Of a stretch of 58,064 nt of DNA, positions 44,192 to 53,361 are shown piece after piece. Below the pieces are notes generated by a model. It had not been told where the DNA came from and made no database searches. It worked only from the letters and a program-made list of their open reading frames with translations. Position 1 is the stretch's first letter; each line of letters opens with the position of its first letter. This DNA comes from Salinisphaeraceae bacterium UBA4764 (GTDB lineage: Bacteria; Pseudomonadota; Gammaproteobacteria; Nevskiales; Salinisphaeraceae): contig DHHU01000072.1 of assembly GCA_002403445.1 (NCBI GenBank), positions 1-58,064 of the forward strand. The letters run 5' to 3'. The position numbers were made by a program, and so were the translations under genes.

Positions 44192-45511
44192 TCAGATCTG
44201 GAGCAGCAGACGCGCCGGATCTTCGAGCTGTTCCTTGATCGTGCGTAGGAACAAAACAGCGTCGCGTCCGTCGATAAGCCGATGGTCGTAAGAAAGCGCC
44301 AGCATCATGATTGGTCGCACCTGTATTTCGCCATCGACCACGACAGCACGCTCCCGGGTGGCGTGCATGCCGAGAATCGCCGCTTGGGGTGGGTTGATGA
44401 TGGGCGTCGACAAATACGAACCGAAAATGCCGCCATTAGTGATCGTAAAAGTGCCACCGGTCAATTCATCAATACCAATCTTGCCCTCTTGGGCCCGTTG
44501 GCCGAAGTCTTGGATGCCAGACTCGATCTGAGCGAACGATAAGGCATCTGCGTCACGCAAAATCGGCACCAGCAGTCCGCGCGGTGACGACACGGCCAAA
44601 CCAATATCATAATACCCATGATAGACAATATCGTCGCCGTCTATGGATGCGTTAACCCCGGGATATCGTTTCAAGGCTTCGACAGCTGCCGTAACGAAAA
44701 ACGACATGAAGCCTAGCTTGACTTCCTTTTCTTTTTGAAACTGTTCCTTATAGCGGTTGCGAACGGCCATGACCGCCGACATATCCAATTCATTGAAGGT
44801 GGTCAGCATGGCCGTGTTCTGACTCGCATCGAGCAGACGCTCGGCAATCCGTTTGCGGATGCGGGTCATCGGCACACGCTGTTCATTACGCTCGCCACCG
44901 CTTATTTCGAATGCGCTTTGTTCAGCCTTGGCTTCGCTTTTACCAGCCGACGCGGTAGACCGTGTATCCGGTGCGCCCGAAGGCGTGTCTTGACTCAATG
45001 GGGCCTGGCTTGAGCCCCGGCCCCGGTCAGCGACTGCCTGATTGGCATCATCCTTGGTGATTCGGCCTTCTCTGCCGGTGCCATCGACTTGGTTTGTTTC
45101 AACTCCGCCTTCGTTCAGAATCTTGCGTGCAGCGGGGCTGGCTACGTCACTGCGATCGCCACTACTCGATGTTGCTTCACCGGCGGTCTCGGATTGGCGG
45201 GTATCCGCGGATGATTCCGAAGATTGAGAGGAATCGCCGGCATCCGGTTTAGATCCGGAATCGGCGGCACGCGCTTCGGAATCAACGACAGCCAATACGT
45301 CCCCTGCATGGACCGTATCACCGGAGGAGGCCCGGATTTCGGTAATCACGCCATCATCCGGCGAAGGTGTTTCAAGTACGACCTTGTCAGTTTCAAGATC
45401 GATCAGATTTTCGTCACGTTCGACGGAATCACCAACGTTTTTCTGCCACTCACCGACAGTGGCTTCGGAAACCGATTCCGGTAGTTCTGGGACTTTGACT
45501 TCTGTGGCCAT
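44192..45511 (-). CDS. sucB: Dihydrolipoyl succinyltransferase (E2 of 2-oxoglutarate dehydrogenase)
   Basis: This E2 core moves the succinyl group from lipoate to CoA. The 439-residue protein has one N-terminal lipoyl domain (lipoylated Lys in L-E-T-D-K-V-V-L-E near residue 43), a Ser/Asp/Glu-rich linker, an E1/E3-binding domain (S-P-A-A-R-K-I-L-N near 128), and the catalytic domain with H-R-L-I-D-G-R-D near 410. The acidic linker would suit a salt-adapted cell but is not diagnostic. It lies 58 bases after sucA. Confidence 0.96.
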   Translation of the reverse strand: MATEVKVPELPESVSEATVGEWQKNVGDSVERDENLIDLETDKVVLETPSPDDGVITEIRASSGDTVHAGDVLAVVDSEARAADSGSKPDAGDSSQSSESSADTRQSETAGEATSSSGDRSDVASPAARKILNEGGVETNQVDGTGREGRITKDDANQAVADRGRGSSQAPLSQDTPSGAPDTRSTASAGKSEAKAEQSAFEISGGERNEQRVPMTRIRKRIAERLLDASQNTAMLTTFNELDMSAVMAVRNRYKEQFQKEKEVKLGFMSFFVTAAVEALKRYPGVNASIDGDDIVYHGYYDIGLAVSSPRGLLVPILRDADALSFAQIESGIQDFGQRAQEGKIGIDELTGGTFTITNGGIFGSYLSTPIINPPQAAILGMHATRERAVVVDGEIQVRPIMMLALSYDHRLIDGRDAVLFLRTIKEQLEDPARLLLQI

Positions 45512-45569
45512 GTGATGAGGTCCTGGTAGATCGTTTTCGGGTTGATTCAGCCTTGACTTGCAAAAAACG

Positions 45570-48509
45570 TCAGGCGGTTTTGGTTTCAGTGTTCGGTCTC
45601 ACGCCACTTTTTTTGCCACGTGGGTCGGCCCTGACCGTCCCGCGATCAATCAGTGGCTCGCCACCAGTCAGTGCAGCATCAACCACAGCGTTTTGTTGTT
45701 TAACATGTAGTTTGTGATAACCGACTGCGGTGGTTGCCGCGCCGGGACGTGTTGCATACAGCAACGCGTGCTGATCGCCTAGAGGGGATTGCAACCGGTG
45801 CTTAATCTGATACCAGGCGCCTTGGTTTTCCGGCTCTTCCTGACACCAGACGATTTCTGAAGCGTTGGGATAAGCAGCGATCGCAGAAGCGTACTCCTCG
45901 GCCGGGAAGGGATAGAGTTGTTCGATACGGACCAGTGCTACGTTGTCAATCTCCCGCTCCTCTCGCGCCTTATACAAATCGAAAAACACTTTGCCACTGC
46001 AAAAGACAACGCGTTCGATTTTGTCACTATCAAGTTCAGCTGGGTCATCGATAACGAACTGGAATCTACCCTGCGACAAATCCTCAAGAGAAGATGTTGA
46101 CATCGGGTGACGCAGCAAGCTCTTGGGCGTAAGAACGATGAGTGGCATACGCAAATTACGTATCATCTGCAACCGCAGCAGATGAAACCACTGCGCGGGT
46201 GTAGAGGGAACCACTACGAGCATATGCCGCTCGGCGCAGAGTTGAAGGAAGCGCTCGAGCCGCGCCGAGGAATGTTCGGGCCCCTGTCCTTCATAGCCGT
46301 GCGGAAGAAACATGGTCAACGAACAGAGCCGCCCCCACTTGGCATAACCGCTGGCGATGAACTGGTCGATGATAACTTGAGCACCGTTGACGAAGTCGCC
46401 AAATTGGGCTTCCCAGATCGTTAGAGTGTCGGGATCGGTAGTGGCATACCCGTATTCAAACCCGACCACGCCGGCTTCGGAAAGCAGGGTGTCATTAACA
46501 GTAAAAGCCCACGGGTCGTTGCTATTGATCTGTTGAAGCGGTACGTGCTGTTTGCCAGTCGACTGGTCGTAGAGAATGGAATGTCGATGAAAGAACGTCC
46601 CACGACCTGAGTCTTGACCCGAAAGCCGCACCCGGTATCCATCTTCAATAAGAGTCGCATAAGCCACGTGTTCGGCAAACCCCCAATCGATACGCGATTC
46701 TCCGACAGCCATTTTGCGGCGATCGTCAATGATCCGCTGGGTTCGTTTATGTAATGAAAAGTCTTCCGGCAGGTCATGCATCCGATCGGCTACGCTCTGA
46801 ATTCGTTCGATCGGAACGTTGGTCTCAACTACATGCGACCATTTACCTGATGCGAAGCGTTTCCAATCGACGGTGTAGTCATTGCCGATTAAACCAAGCG
46901 TGGTTCGGTAGATATGTTTATTCTGGTCAAGCCCAGATCGATATTCATCCAGAAATGTCTTGCCTGCATCTTCTTCGATCACGCCTTCGGCTTCGAGACG
47001 CCGAGCATAGAGTTTGCGTGTCGTGGGCAAATTGCGAATGGCCTGATACATTAGAGGCTGGGTTACGGCGGGCTCGTCGGCTTCGTTATGGCCTTGACGC
47101 CGATAGCAGACCATGTCCACTAGCACATCCTTTCCGAAAGTCTCACGGAAATCCATGGCCAAACGTGTGGCATAAACCACGGCTTCAGTATCGTCACCGT
47201 TAACGTGGAAAACAGGCGCCTCAAGGATTTTGGCTACATCGGTGGCATACCGCGAAGATCTCGATGCGCGTTCATCCCCCAGTTCAATCGGATCATTCAT
47301 AGTGAAACCGATTTGGTTATTGAGCACGAAGTGCACAGTCCCGCCGGTTGCATAACCTTCAGCCTGCGATAACTGCAACGTTTCCATGACAATGCCCTGC
47401 CCGGCGAACGAAGCATCGCCATGAATCAATACCGGCAGGATGGTTTCACCGTCGTCGTCGCCACGCAGAGCTTGGCGTGCCCTCACCGAGCCTTGAACGA
47501 CAGGGTTGACCGCTTCAAGGTGCGATGGATTGAATGCAAGAGTGAGGTGAACGCGCTCGTTGTCAAATTCTATATCGGTCGAAAAACCGAGGTGATATTT
47601 AACATCACCGGACATTTCAATGTCGTTGATGTCGTAATCGTCTTCAAACTCGGCAAATAGTTCTTCAGGTGATTTACCGAGGACATTGAGCAAAACGTTC
47701 AAGCGCCCACGGTGGGCCATACCCACCACAATCTCATCGATATGATGGCGAGCCGACGAACGTATCAACTCGTCAAGCGCCGGAATCGTGCTGTCTGCAC
47801 CCTCTAGGGAGAATCGTTTCTGGCCGACATACTTGGTGTGCAAGTAGCGCTCGATGCCTTCAGCCGCGGTTAGCTGCCGCAAAATCTCGCGTTTTTCGTC
47901 ATCGTCGAACAAGGTCTTGCCGACCGAGGATTCAATCCGCCGCTGTATCCAGCGTTTTTGATCGGTGTCGGTCAGATGCATGTACTCACTGCCCAGCGTC
48001 GAAGTGTAAGCGCGTTGGCAGAAATCGATGATTTCATCCAAGCGCATTTCATCACTGGGTGCGAAGAGCGAGCCAACGTTAAAAGTGGTTGACATATCTG
48101 ACTCGTCGAGCCCGTGGAACGACGGTTTAAGGTCCTCAATTTGCGCCGGCTGGGCCAACCCAAGTGGATCGACATCAGCTACTTGATGACCCCGAACACG
48201 GTAATAATTGATCAGGCGCAAGACTGCTGCCTGTTTTTGGGCAGCCAATGCCGACATGCCGGTATTGCTACCAGTTGAGGCGCCTTGAGCTGCGGTTGCG
48301 CCAGTGTCAATAAATGAGTCGCGGATCGGACCGTGCGGCACATCAGTCTTGCTGTCGCCTGAAGTGAGTTTTTGAAAATAGTCGCGCCATGCCTGGTCAA
48401 CAGACGCCGGATCGCGAAGATACTGCTCGTAATACGCCTCGACGTAGGCCGCATTGGCGCCGAACAGGGCTGAGCTGGCTATGAACTTGTCGTTAAGCTC
48501 GTTCTTCAT
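45570..48509 (-). CDS. sucA: 2-oxoglutarate dehydrogenase E1
   Basis: This thiamine-diphosphate enzyme decarboxylates 2-oxoglutarate in the TCA cycle. From the ATG at 48509 it has 979 residues with the N-terminal helix NDKFIASSALFGANAAYVEAYYEQ. V-V-G-M-A-H-R-G-R-L-N-V-L lies near residue 240, and the thiamine region G-D-A-S-F-A-G-Q-G near 370. The C-terminal domain has the Q-E-E-P-E-N-Q-G-A-W segment. A frame open to 48593 adds 28 unlikely residues. It starts the sucA-sucB-lpd operon. Confidence 0.97.
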   Translation of the reverse strand: MKNELNDKFIASSALFGANAAYVEAYYEQYLRDPASVDQAWRDYFQKLTSGDSKTDVPHGPIRDSFIDTGATAAQGASTGSNTGMSALAAQKQAAVLRLINYYRVRGHQVADVDPLGLAQPAQIEDLKPSFHGLDESDMSTTFNVGSLFAPSDEMRLDEIIDFCQRAYTSTLGSEYMHLTDTDQKRWIQRRIESSVGKTLFDDDEKREILRQLTAAEGIERYLHTKYVGQKRFSLEGADSTIPALDELIRSSARHHIDEIVVGMAHRGRLNVLLNVLGKSPEELFAEFEDDYDINDIEMSGDVKYHLGFSTDIEFDNERVHLTLAFNPSHLEAVNPVVQGSVRARQALRGDDDGETILPVLIHGDASFAGQGIVMETLQLSQAEGYATGGTVHFVLNNQIGFTMNDPIELGDERASRSSRYATDVAKILEAPVFHVNGDDTEAVVYATRLAMDFRETFGKDVLVDMVCYRRQGHNEADEPAVTQPLMYQAIRNLPTTRKLYARRLEAEGVIEEDAGKTFLDEYRSGLDQNKHIYRTTLGLIGNDYTVDWKRFASGKWSHVVETNVPIERIQSVADRMHDLPEDFSLHKRTQRIIDDRRKMAVGESRIDWGFAEHVAYATLIEDGYRVRLSGQDSGRGTFFHRHSILYDQSTGKQHVPLQQINSNDPWAFTVNDTLLSEAGVVGFEYGYATTDPDTLTIWEAQFGDFVNGAQVIIDQFIASGYAKWGRLCSLTMFLPHGYEGQGPEHSSARLERFLQLCAERHMLVVVPSTPAQWFHLLRLQMIRNLRMPLIVLTPKSLLRHPMSTSSLEDLSQGRFQFVIDDPAELDSDKIERVVFCSGKVFFDLYKAREEREIDNVALVRIEQLYPFPAEEYASAIAAYPNASEIVWCQEEPENQGAWYQIKHRLQSPLGDQHALLYATRPGAATTAVGYHKLHVKQQNAVVDAALTGGEPLIDRGTVRADPRGKKSGVRPNTETKTA

Positions 48510-48607
48510 AAGTCGGCGCGGTAGTACAAAATGCTTGAGCCCGCCGGTTGCGGCCTCGTTATACGACAAATTATAACAAACCCCGTTGCTCAAGCACGGC
48601 AGCGAGA

Positions 48608-49486
48608 CTAGTCGAGGGTGGCGGCAAACTTTTTCAAATAATCACGAAAATCATCACCGATCTCGTCATGACGCAACCCCATTTCTACGTTGGCTTGCAA
48701 ATAGCCAAGTTTATTGCCGCAGTCATAGCGCGTACCGTCGAACTCGTAGGCCAACACGGTTTGTTCGGTCATCAGCGTACGGATAGCGTCGGTCAGTTGG
48801 ATTTCACCTCCAGCACCAACACCGGTCTTGTCAAGCAATCTGAAAATTCTCGGCGTTAGGATGTAGCGTCCGACTACAGCTAGATTCGAAGGCGCTTCAC
48901 TAGGGTCAGGTTTTTCCACAATGTTCTCGATTTCGGAGACACCCGCTTCAATTTCGCGTACTTGAACAATGCCGTATTTGTGGGTTTCGGATTCTGGAAC
49001 TCGTTGTACGGCAATCACACTGGTGCCGAATTGTTGGTAAACGCGGTGCATCTGTGCCATGACAGGCTGAAACCCGTTAGCAATGAGGTCATCCGCCAAG
49101 ATGATCGAAAAATCCTGATCGCCCACAGCTGGCAAAGCACAGCGTATGGCATGACCCAGCCCTTTTTGCTCGGATTGGCGAATATAAACACAGCTGATGC
49201 CTTCCGGAAGAACGTCATGGACGGCGGCCAGCAGTTCTTCCTTGCCATCTTCCCGCAGCACCGACTCCAGTTCGTAGTCCCGGTCGAAGTGATCCATGAT
49301 CGAGTTTTTGGTGTGACTCGTTATAAACACCATTTCCTCCGCCCCCGCAGCGATAGCTTCCTTAACCGCATACTGAACCAGCGGTTTGTCGACCACCGGT
49401 AAAATTTCTTTAGCGCTGGCCTTGGTCGCTGGCAAAAAACGGGTGCCTAGACCGGCAACAGGGAAAACGGCTTTACGAATCAACAT
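48608..49486 (-). CDS. galU: UTP-glucose-1-phosphate uridylyltransferase
   Basis: It makes UDP-glucose for polysaccharides, lipids and trehalose (through OtsA). From the ATG at 49486 (GGAGGAGAC upstream) it has 292 residues. The nucleotide-binding FPVAGLGTRFLPATK is at the start and the K-P-D-P-S-E-A-P segment is near residue 190. The start lies 14 bases inside the coding end of the MaoC-like gene. UDP-glucose links it to otsA in the same window by pathway. Confidence 0.96.
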   Translation of the reverse strand: MLIRKAVFPVAGLGTRFLPATKASAKEILPVVDKPLVQYAVKEAIAAGAEEMVFITSHTKNSIMDHFDRDYELESVLREDGKEELLAAVHDVLPEGISCVYIRQSEQKGLGHAIRCALPAVGDQDFSIILADDLIANGFQPVMAQMHRVYQQFGTSVIAVQRVPESETHKYGIVQVREIEAGVSEIENIVEKPDPSEAPSNLAVVGRYILTPRIFRLLDKTGVGAGGEIQLTDAIRTLMTEQTVLAYEFDGTRYDCGNKLGYLQANVEMGLRHDEIGDDFRDYLKKFAATLD

Positions 49487-50399
49487 GGTTTGTCTCCTCC
49501 ATAGATTCAAAAACAGTGCGCGGCAAAACTCGATAGCGTCCAGAAAGATGGACGGTTTGCGTTGTTCGGTTAACCAGCCCAAATGCCATGTCATCTGAGA
49601 CACTGTCATCTACAACAAATTCGCGCTTGGCTGGTAATGGCACCGGTTTCTTGAATGAGATGCTCATTTCAACGGCTTCTTGTCCAAGCATCGGATCCAG
49701 CGCAGCCGCAGCCCGGGCCTGTAGCCACATGCCGGTGGCGATTGGCCGTTTAAAGCCAAAAAGTCGCGCCGGTAGACGGCCTAGATGAATAGGGTTGTAA
49801 TCTCCAGCAATTCGGGCATAACGACGCCCCAGATTGGCTGGCATCGACCAATGTTCTATAGTCGGGATTTTAAGTTCCGGCGATGGTTCACCACCGCGTC
49901 GATTGTTACGTTGGTGGTGACCCCTTAGTCGCGCCCACATTGTAGACCGCTCACTCCAGACCAGCGCTTGGCCGCTGTTCTCCGCGTAAAACCGGGTATC
50001 AATGTCAAACGTCCAACCCGATTCGAGCTCTCGCCAATTCTGGATTTCTACCCGGACATTCAAGGGCTCATCAAAACGAATAGTCCGGTAGCGGCGAATC
50101 CGATTGTGGGTGTGAATCAGCCCGAGGAGGCTCAAGGGAAATTCCCGATGAGTCATGATCGCCATCTGCAAACCAAACGCTAATACATGGGGATAGGTCA
50201 GTGCGATGGCTCGCTCATCGCCATAGCCGCAAAGTGCGTCGTATTCGGCAACGCGGCGATGATCGATTGCCGCCCCCATTAAGAACCCACGGGCATTTTC
50301 GGGCGTCGCCATTTTTCGACGGCCTCGCAACACATTGCGGAGAGCGGCGCCGTAGGCACGCCATATGGCCGGGGGATATGTATATTCCAGATCAATCAC
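49473..50399 (-). CDS. MaoC-like (double hot-dog) acyl dehydratase family protein
   Basis: This 308-residue protein has a C-terminal MaoC hydratase motif with A-G-D-Y-N-P-I-H-L near residue 195 and a following G-M-W-L-Q-A-R-A-A helix. The N-terminal half is a degenerate hot-dog domain. MaoC domains hydrate or dehydrate enoyl/3-hydroxyacyl thioesters, as in fatty-acid or polyketide metabolism. The true substrate is unknown. Start is a GTG at 50399. The 3' end overlaps galU by 14 bases. Confidence 0.78.
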   Translation of the reverse strand: MIDLEYTYPPAIWRAYGAALRNVLRGRRKMATPENARGFLMGAAIDHRRVAEYDALCGYGDERAIALTYPHVLAFGLQMAIMTHREFPLSLLGLIHTHNRIRRYRTIRFDEPLNVRVEIQNWRELESGWTFDIDTRFYAENSGQALVWSERSTMWARLRGHHQRNNRRGGEPSPELKIPTIEHWSMPANLGRRYARIAGDYNPIHLGRLPARLFGFKRPIATGMWLQARAAAALDPMLGQEAVEMSISFKKPVPLPAKREFVVDDSVSDDMAFGLVNRTTQTVHLSGRYRVLPRTVFESMEETNHVDS

Positions 50400-50470
50400 G
50401 AGTATGGCGCATCCTAAGACAGTAGAGCATTAAGTAGAGCCCTAATGTAAGTCACCGGCCAAACTTTATA

Positions 50471-50497
50471 AAACGCCGGTACCTCGAGTGGCGCGTT
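50471..50497 (-). terminator. Weak candidate terminator after tRNA-Leu
   Basis: On the minus strand AACGC (50493-50497) pairs with GCGTT (near 50471-50476) around a loop holding a further short stem, followed by TTTATAAAG. The stem is short and the T-run broken, so this is tentative. Confidence 0.3.
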
Positions 50498-50517
50498 AAG
50501 AGAGATCGGATATAGAG

Positions 50518-50604
50518 TGGTGCCCGGAGCCGGACTCGAACCGGCACGATCTTTCGATCGAGGGATTTTAAGTCCCTTGCGTCTACCTTTTCCGCCATCC
50601 GGGC
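50518..50604 (-). tRNA. leuZ: tRNA-Leu (anticodon TAA)
   Basis: The minus strand begins GCCCGGATGGCGGAA and ends in TCCGGGCACCA, with a long variable arm (CTCGATCGAAAGATCG) and T-loop GTTCGAGTC. The anticodon loop carries TAA (leucine UUA/UUG). The gene ends in an encoded CCA (50518-50520) and is 87 nt long. It is the third of three tRNA genes after pgsA, the order of E. coli glyW-cysT-leuZ. Confidence 0.96.
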
Positions 50605-50644
50605 CGGATAGCGATTTTAGCAACGGGATTGCAAGCAATGCCGG

Positions 50645-50718
50645 TGGAGGCCAGGCCCGGAATCGAACCGAGGTCCGCGGCTTTGCAGGCCGCTGCATCA
50701 CCACTCTGCCACCTGGCC
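50645..50718 (-). tRNA. cysT: tRNA-Cys (anticodon GCA)
   Basis: This 74-nt gene includes the encoded CCA (50645-50647). The acceptor stem GGCCAGG pairs with CCTGGCC, the anticodon loop contains GCA, and the discriminator base is T, as expected for tRNA-Cys. It lies between the Gly and Leu tRNA genes. Confidence 0.96.
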
Positions 50719-50738
50719 GTCGAGCGTCCGAAACAACA

Positions 50739-50760
50739 AACCCCGGCGTTGGCCGGGGTT
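50739..50760 (-). terminator. Hairpin with T-run between tRNA-Gly and tRNA-Cys
   Basis: AACCCCGG and CCGGGGTT form a perfect eight-pair stem with a six-base loop. On the minus strand it is followed by TTTGTTGTTT, which resembles a rho-independent terminator. Since it lies inside the tRNA cluster, it may attenuate transcription or act as a processing signal. Confidence 0.6.
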
Positions 50761-50769
50761 AGAGCGATC

Positions 50770-50844
50770 TGGAGCGGGAAACGAGATTCGAACTCGCGAC
50801 CCCAACCTTGGCAAGGTTGTGCTCTACCGCTGAGCTATTCCCGC
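50770..50844 (-). tRNA. glyW: tRNA-Gly (anticodon GCC)
   Basis: This 75-nt gene starts GCGGGAATAGCTCAGCGG and ends in an encoded CCA (50770-50772). The anticodon loop contains GCC. The T-loop GTTCGAATC is standard. It follows pgsA by about 40 bases, matching pgsA-glyW synteny. Confidence 0.97.
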
Positions 50845-50886
50845 GCAGCTACATACCCTATCGAAAAATACCAGTGTGTCAACCCG

Positions 50887-51435
50887 CTACTCCATAATTA
50901 AATGCGGCCATGCCTGGCGCAGGTAGTTGATCATGGAGACAAGAGTTAACACCGCCGAGCTAGCGAGGAGAACAATTCCTGCCGTGTACCATTTGCCGCC
51001 AGTGCCCAAATTAAACAGCATGATGAAAATCGCGACCATTTGAACTGCCGTCTTGTACTTGCCGATGCGTCCCACTGATACGATTCCGCGGTTGCCGAGT
51101 TCAGCCATCCACTCGCGTAGTGCCGAAATCGTTAATTCCCGCCCAACAATGATGGTAGCCGAGAGAGCCACGTAATAGTGAGGGTCGCGATAAACCAGCA
51201 TGACCAGAACGGCACAGACCACCAGCTTGTCGGCAACCGGATCAAGAAAAGCTCCGAACGCCGAGGCTTGATTCCAGCGGCGCGCGAGATGTCCATCGAG
51301 CCAGTCTGTTATCAGCGCAATGCCAAACAGTGCCGCCGAAGCTTGGCTGTAGCCAGCGGCCGGAACGAAAATAAGGCCGACAACAAAAGGAATAAGCGCC
51401 AAGCGGAATACAGTCAGCCAGGTCGGCAGATTCAA
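50887..51435 (-). CDS. pgsA: CDP-diacylglycerol-glycerol-3-phosphate 3-phosphatidyltransferase
   Basis: It makes phosphatidylglycerophosphate, the first step to phosphatidylglycerol. The family motif D-W-L-D-G-x2-A-R-x8-G-x3-D-P-x3-D is present (DWLDGHLARR, then GAFLDPVADK). Four or five membrane segments are seen. The start is uncertain: the TTG at 51435 gives 182 residues, the E. coli length, starting close to LNLPTWLTVFRLALIP. The frame is open to 51558, overlapping uvrC by 77 bases. Confidence 0.9.
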   Translation of the reverse strand: MNLPTWLTVFRLALIPFVVGLIFVPAAGYSQASAALFGIALITDWLDGHLARRWNQASAFGAFLDPVADKLVVCAVLVMLVYRDPHYYVALSATIIVGRELTISALREWMAELGNRGIVSVGRIGKYKTAVQMVAIFIMLFNLGTGGKWYTAGIVLLASSAVLTLVSMINYLRQAWPHLIME

Positions 51436-51481
51436 ATTGACCCGCCTGCCACGTACGAGTTCATCGTTGTCAGTTTCAAAG

Positions 51482-53305
51482 CTATCCCGCCGGGTGGAAA
51501 TGATCGTAAATTCGAGAGGCCATGTTGCCACTGATGCCTTCGACACGCTTGAGCTCATTGACGCCCGCGCGCGCTACCTGACGTGGCCCCCCAAAACTTT
51601 GCAGCAGATTCTTCCGTCGCTTCGGGCCCAGTCCTTCAATATCTTCCAGTGTTGACGATTGGCGAGCTTTACCGCGCTGGGCCCGATGGCCAGCAATGGC
51701 GAACCGATGCGCTTCGTCACGCACTTGCTGGATCAAATGCAGTGCGGCCGAATCAGCCGGCAGTGAAATGGGCGATTGGTAACCGGGGCGCAGGAGTTGC
51801 TCTGCGCCCGGTTTGCGGCTCGGTCCCTTGGCTACCGCGACAACTGCAAGATCATGAATGTTCAGGTGATCGAGAACTTCCAGGGTCACCCTGAGTTGGC
51901 CGCGGCCGCCGTCGATCAATAATAGGTTCGGCATTCTCGCTTCACCCGCATTGACGCGCTCAAAGCGGCGCTCCAAGGCCTGACGCATGGCGGCATAATC
52001 ATCGCCCGGCTCGATGCCCTTGATGTTGAAACGCCGATAGGCCGATTTGTCTGGGGTTCCATTTTCAAACACCACACAAGAAGCTACTGTCCTTTCACCC
52101 TGGGTATGGCTGATGTCGAAACAGGCGATGTGCACCGGCGGCGCATCCAGTGACAACGCGTCGCGCAGTGCGTTCAATTGTTTTTCCACGCCGGCCCGAG
52201 TGGCGAGCTGTGCCGAGAGTGACTGAGCCGCGGTCTGGCACGTGTTGTCCAGCCAACGTCGTCGATCGCCGCGGACACGGTTTTTAATCAAGACGTTGCG
52301 TTCAGCTCGCTGGCTCAGGCTTTCCGCCAGAAGGTCGACGTCGGCCGGCATTGGGCTCACCAAGACTTCCGGTGGCGGCCGGCGGTCGAGGTAGTACTGG
52401 CTCAGGAAGGCAGCGACGACGGATTCCCGATCGGCCTCGGCCGGAACATGGGGAAAGAAACTACGGTGACCGAGATTATTGCCGCCCCGTACCGTCGTGA
52501 CTACGACTGCGGCTGTTTCGGCTTCAAGCGAAGTCGCGACAATATCGAAATCGCCTCGTCCGCCGACACTTTGGCTTTGTGCCTGCAGGCGCCGAACCGA
52601 AGCAATACGGCTGCGGAGTTCGGCTGCTGTTTCAAAATCCAGCCGGGCCGAGGCAGCTTCCATATCGGCGATCAGACGTTCGATCAATTGTTCATTGCGA
52701 CCAGATAATAATGCGACGGCATTGTCGACGTCACGCGCGTATTCGGATTTGCTTATATAGCCCACACACGGTGCCGAGCAGCGCTTGATCTGATATTGCA
52801 AACATGGCCGCGTCCGGTTTTCGAAATAGCTGTCGCGGCAATTTCGGAGTTTGAATAATCGGGTCAAGGTGTCTTGCGTCTGGCGCACCGATCCGGAACT
52901 CGGGAATGGACCGAAATATTGGCCTTTGCGTTTCTGTGCACCCCGGTGGTAGACCACGCGTGGGAATTCGTTATCCCCCGTGATAAGCAAATACGGATAG
53001 CTCTTGTCGTCATTGAGATAGACGTTGTAGCGCGGTCGATGGCGTTTGATTAGCGTTGATTCCAGCACCAGCGCTTCGTCTTCGGTATGGGTGATAGTCA
53101 CTTGGACGTCGGCCACGTGATCGAGCATGGCCTCGGTACGTGCGTGGCCCGACGCGCGCAGAAAGTAGCTCGAGACGCGTTTTTTCAGGTTCTTTGCCTT
53201 GCCGACATAAAGAACCTCTCCATGCTCATCGAACATGCGGTACACGCCCGGCCGGGTCGTCAATTGTTTGACGTAGGCCACCGGATCGAACTGCGCTTGG
53301 CTCAT
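51482..53305 (-). CDS. uvrC: Excinuclease ABC subunit C
   Basis: This nuclease makes both incisions in nucleotide excision repair. The 607-residue protein has an N-terminal GIY-YIG domain (G-V-Y-R-M-F-D near 20 and V-L-Y-V-G-K-A near 30), a UVR region near 205-235, an RNase H-like domain with C-F-D-I-S-H-T-Q-G near 400, and a C-terminal double helix-hairpin-helix (EDIEGLGPKRRKNLLQ). Together with the two photolyases and mutL, four repair systems are in this window. Confidence 0.97.
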   Translation of the reverse strand: MSQAQFDPVAYVKQLTTRPGVYRMFDEHGEVLYVGKAKNLKKRVSSYFLRASGHARTEAMLDHVADVQVTITHTEDEALVLESTLIKRHRPRYNVYLNDDKSYPYLLITGDNEFPRVVYHRGAQKRKGQYFGPFPSSGSVRQTQDTLTRLFKLRNCRDSYFENRTRPCLQYQIKRCSAPCVGYISKSEYARDVDNAVALLSGRNEQLIERLIADMEAASARLDFETAAELRSRIASVRRLQAQSQSVGGRGDFDIVATSLEAETAAVVVTTVRGGNNLGHRSFFPHVPAEADRESVVAAFLSQYYLDRRPPPEVLVSPMPADVDLLAESLSQRAERNVLIKNRVRGDRRRWLDNTCQTAAQSLSAQLATRAGVEKQLNALRDALSLDAPPVHIACFDISHTQGERTVASCVVFENGTPDKSAYRRFNIKGIEPGDDYAAMRQALERRFERVNAGEARMPNLLLIDGGRGQLRVTLEVLDHLNIHDLAVVAVAKGPSRKPGAEQLLRPGYQSPISLPADSAALHLIQQVRDEAHRFAIAGHRAQRGKARQSSTLEDIEGLGPKRRKNLLQSFGGPRQVARAGVNELKRVEGISGNMASRIYDHFHPAG

Positions 53306-53361
53306 AAAGTGATCATGGCGGCAATTTATCCAACAACAAGTGCCAATAGCGACTCGCGCTG

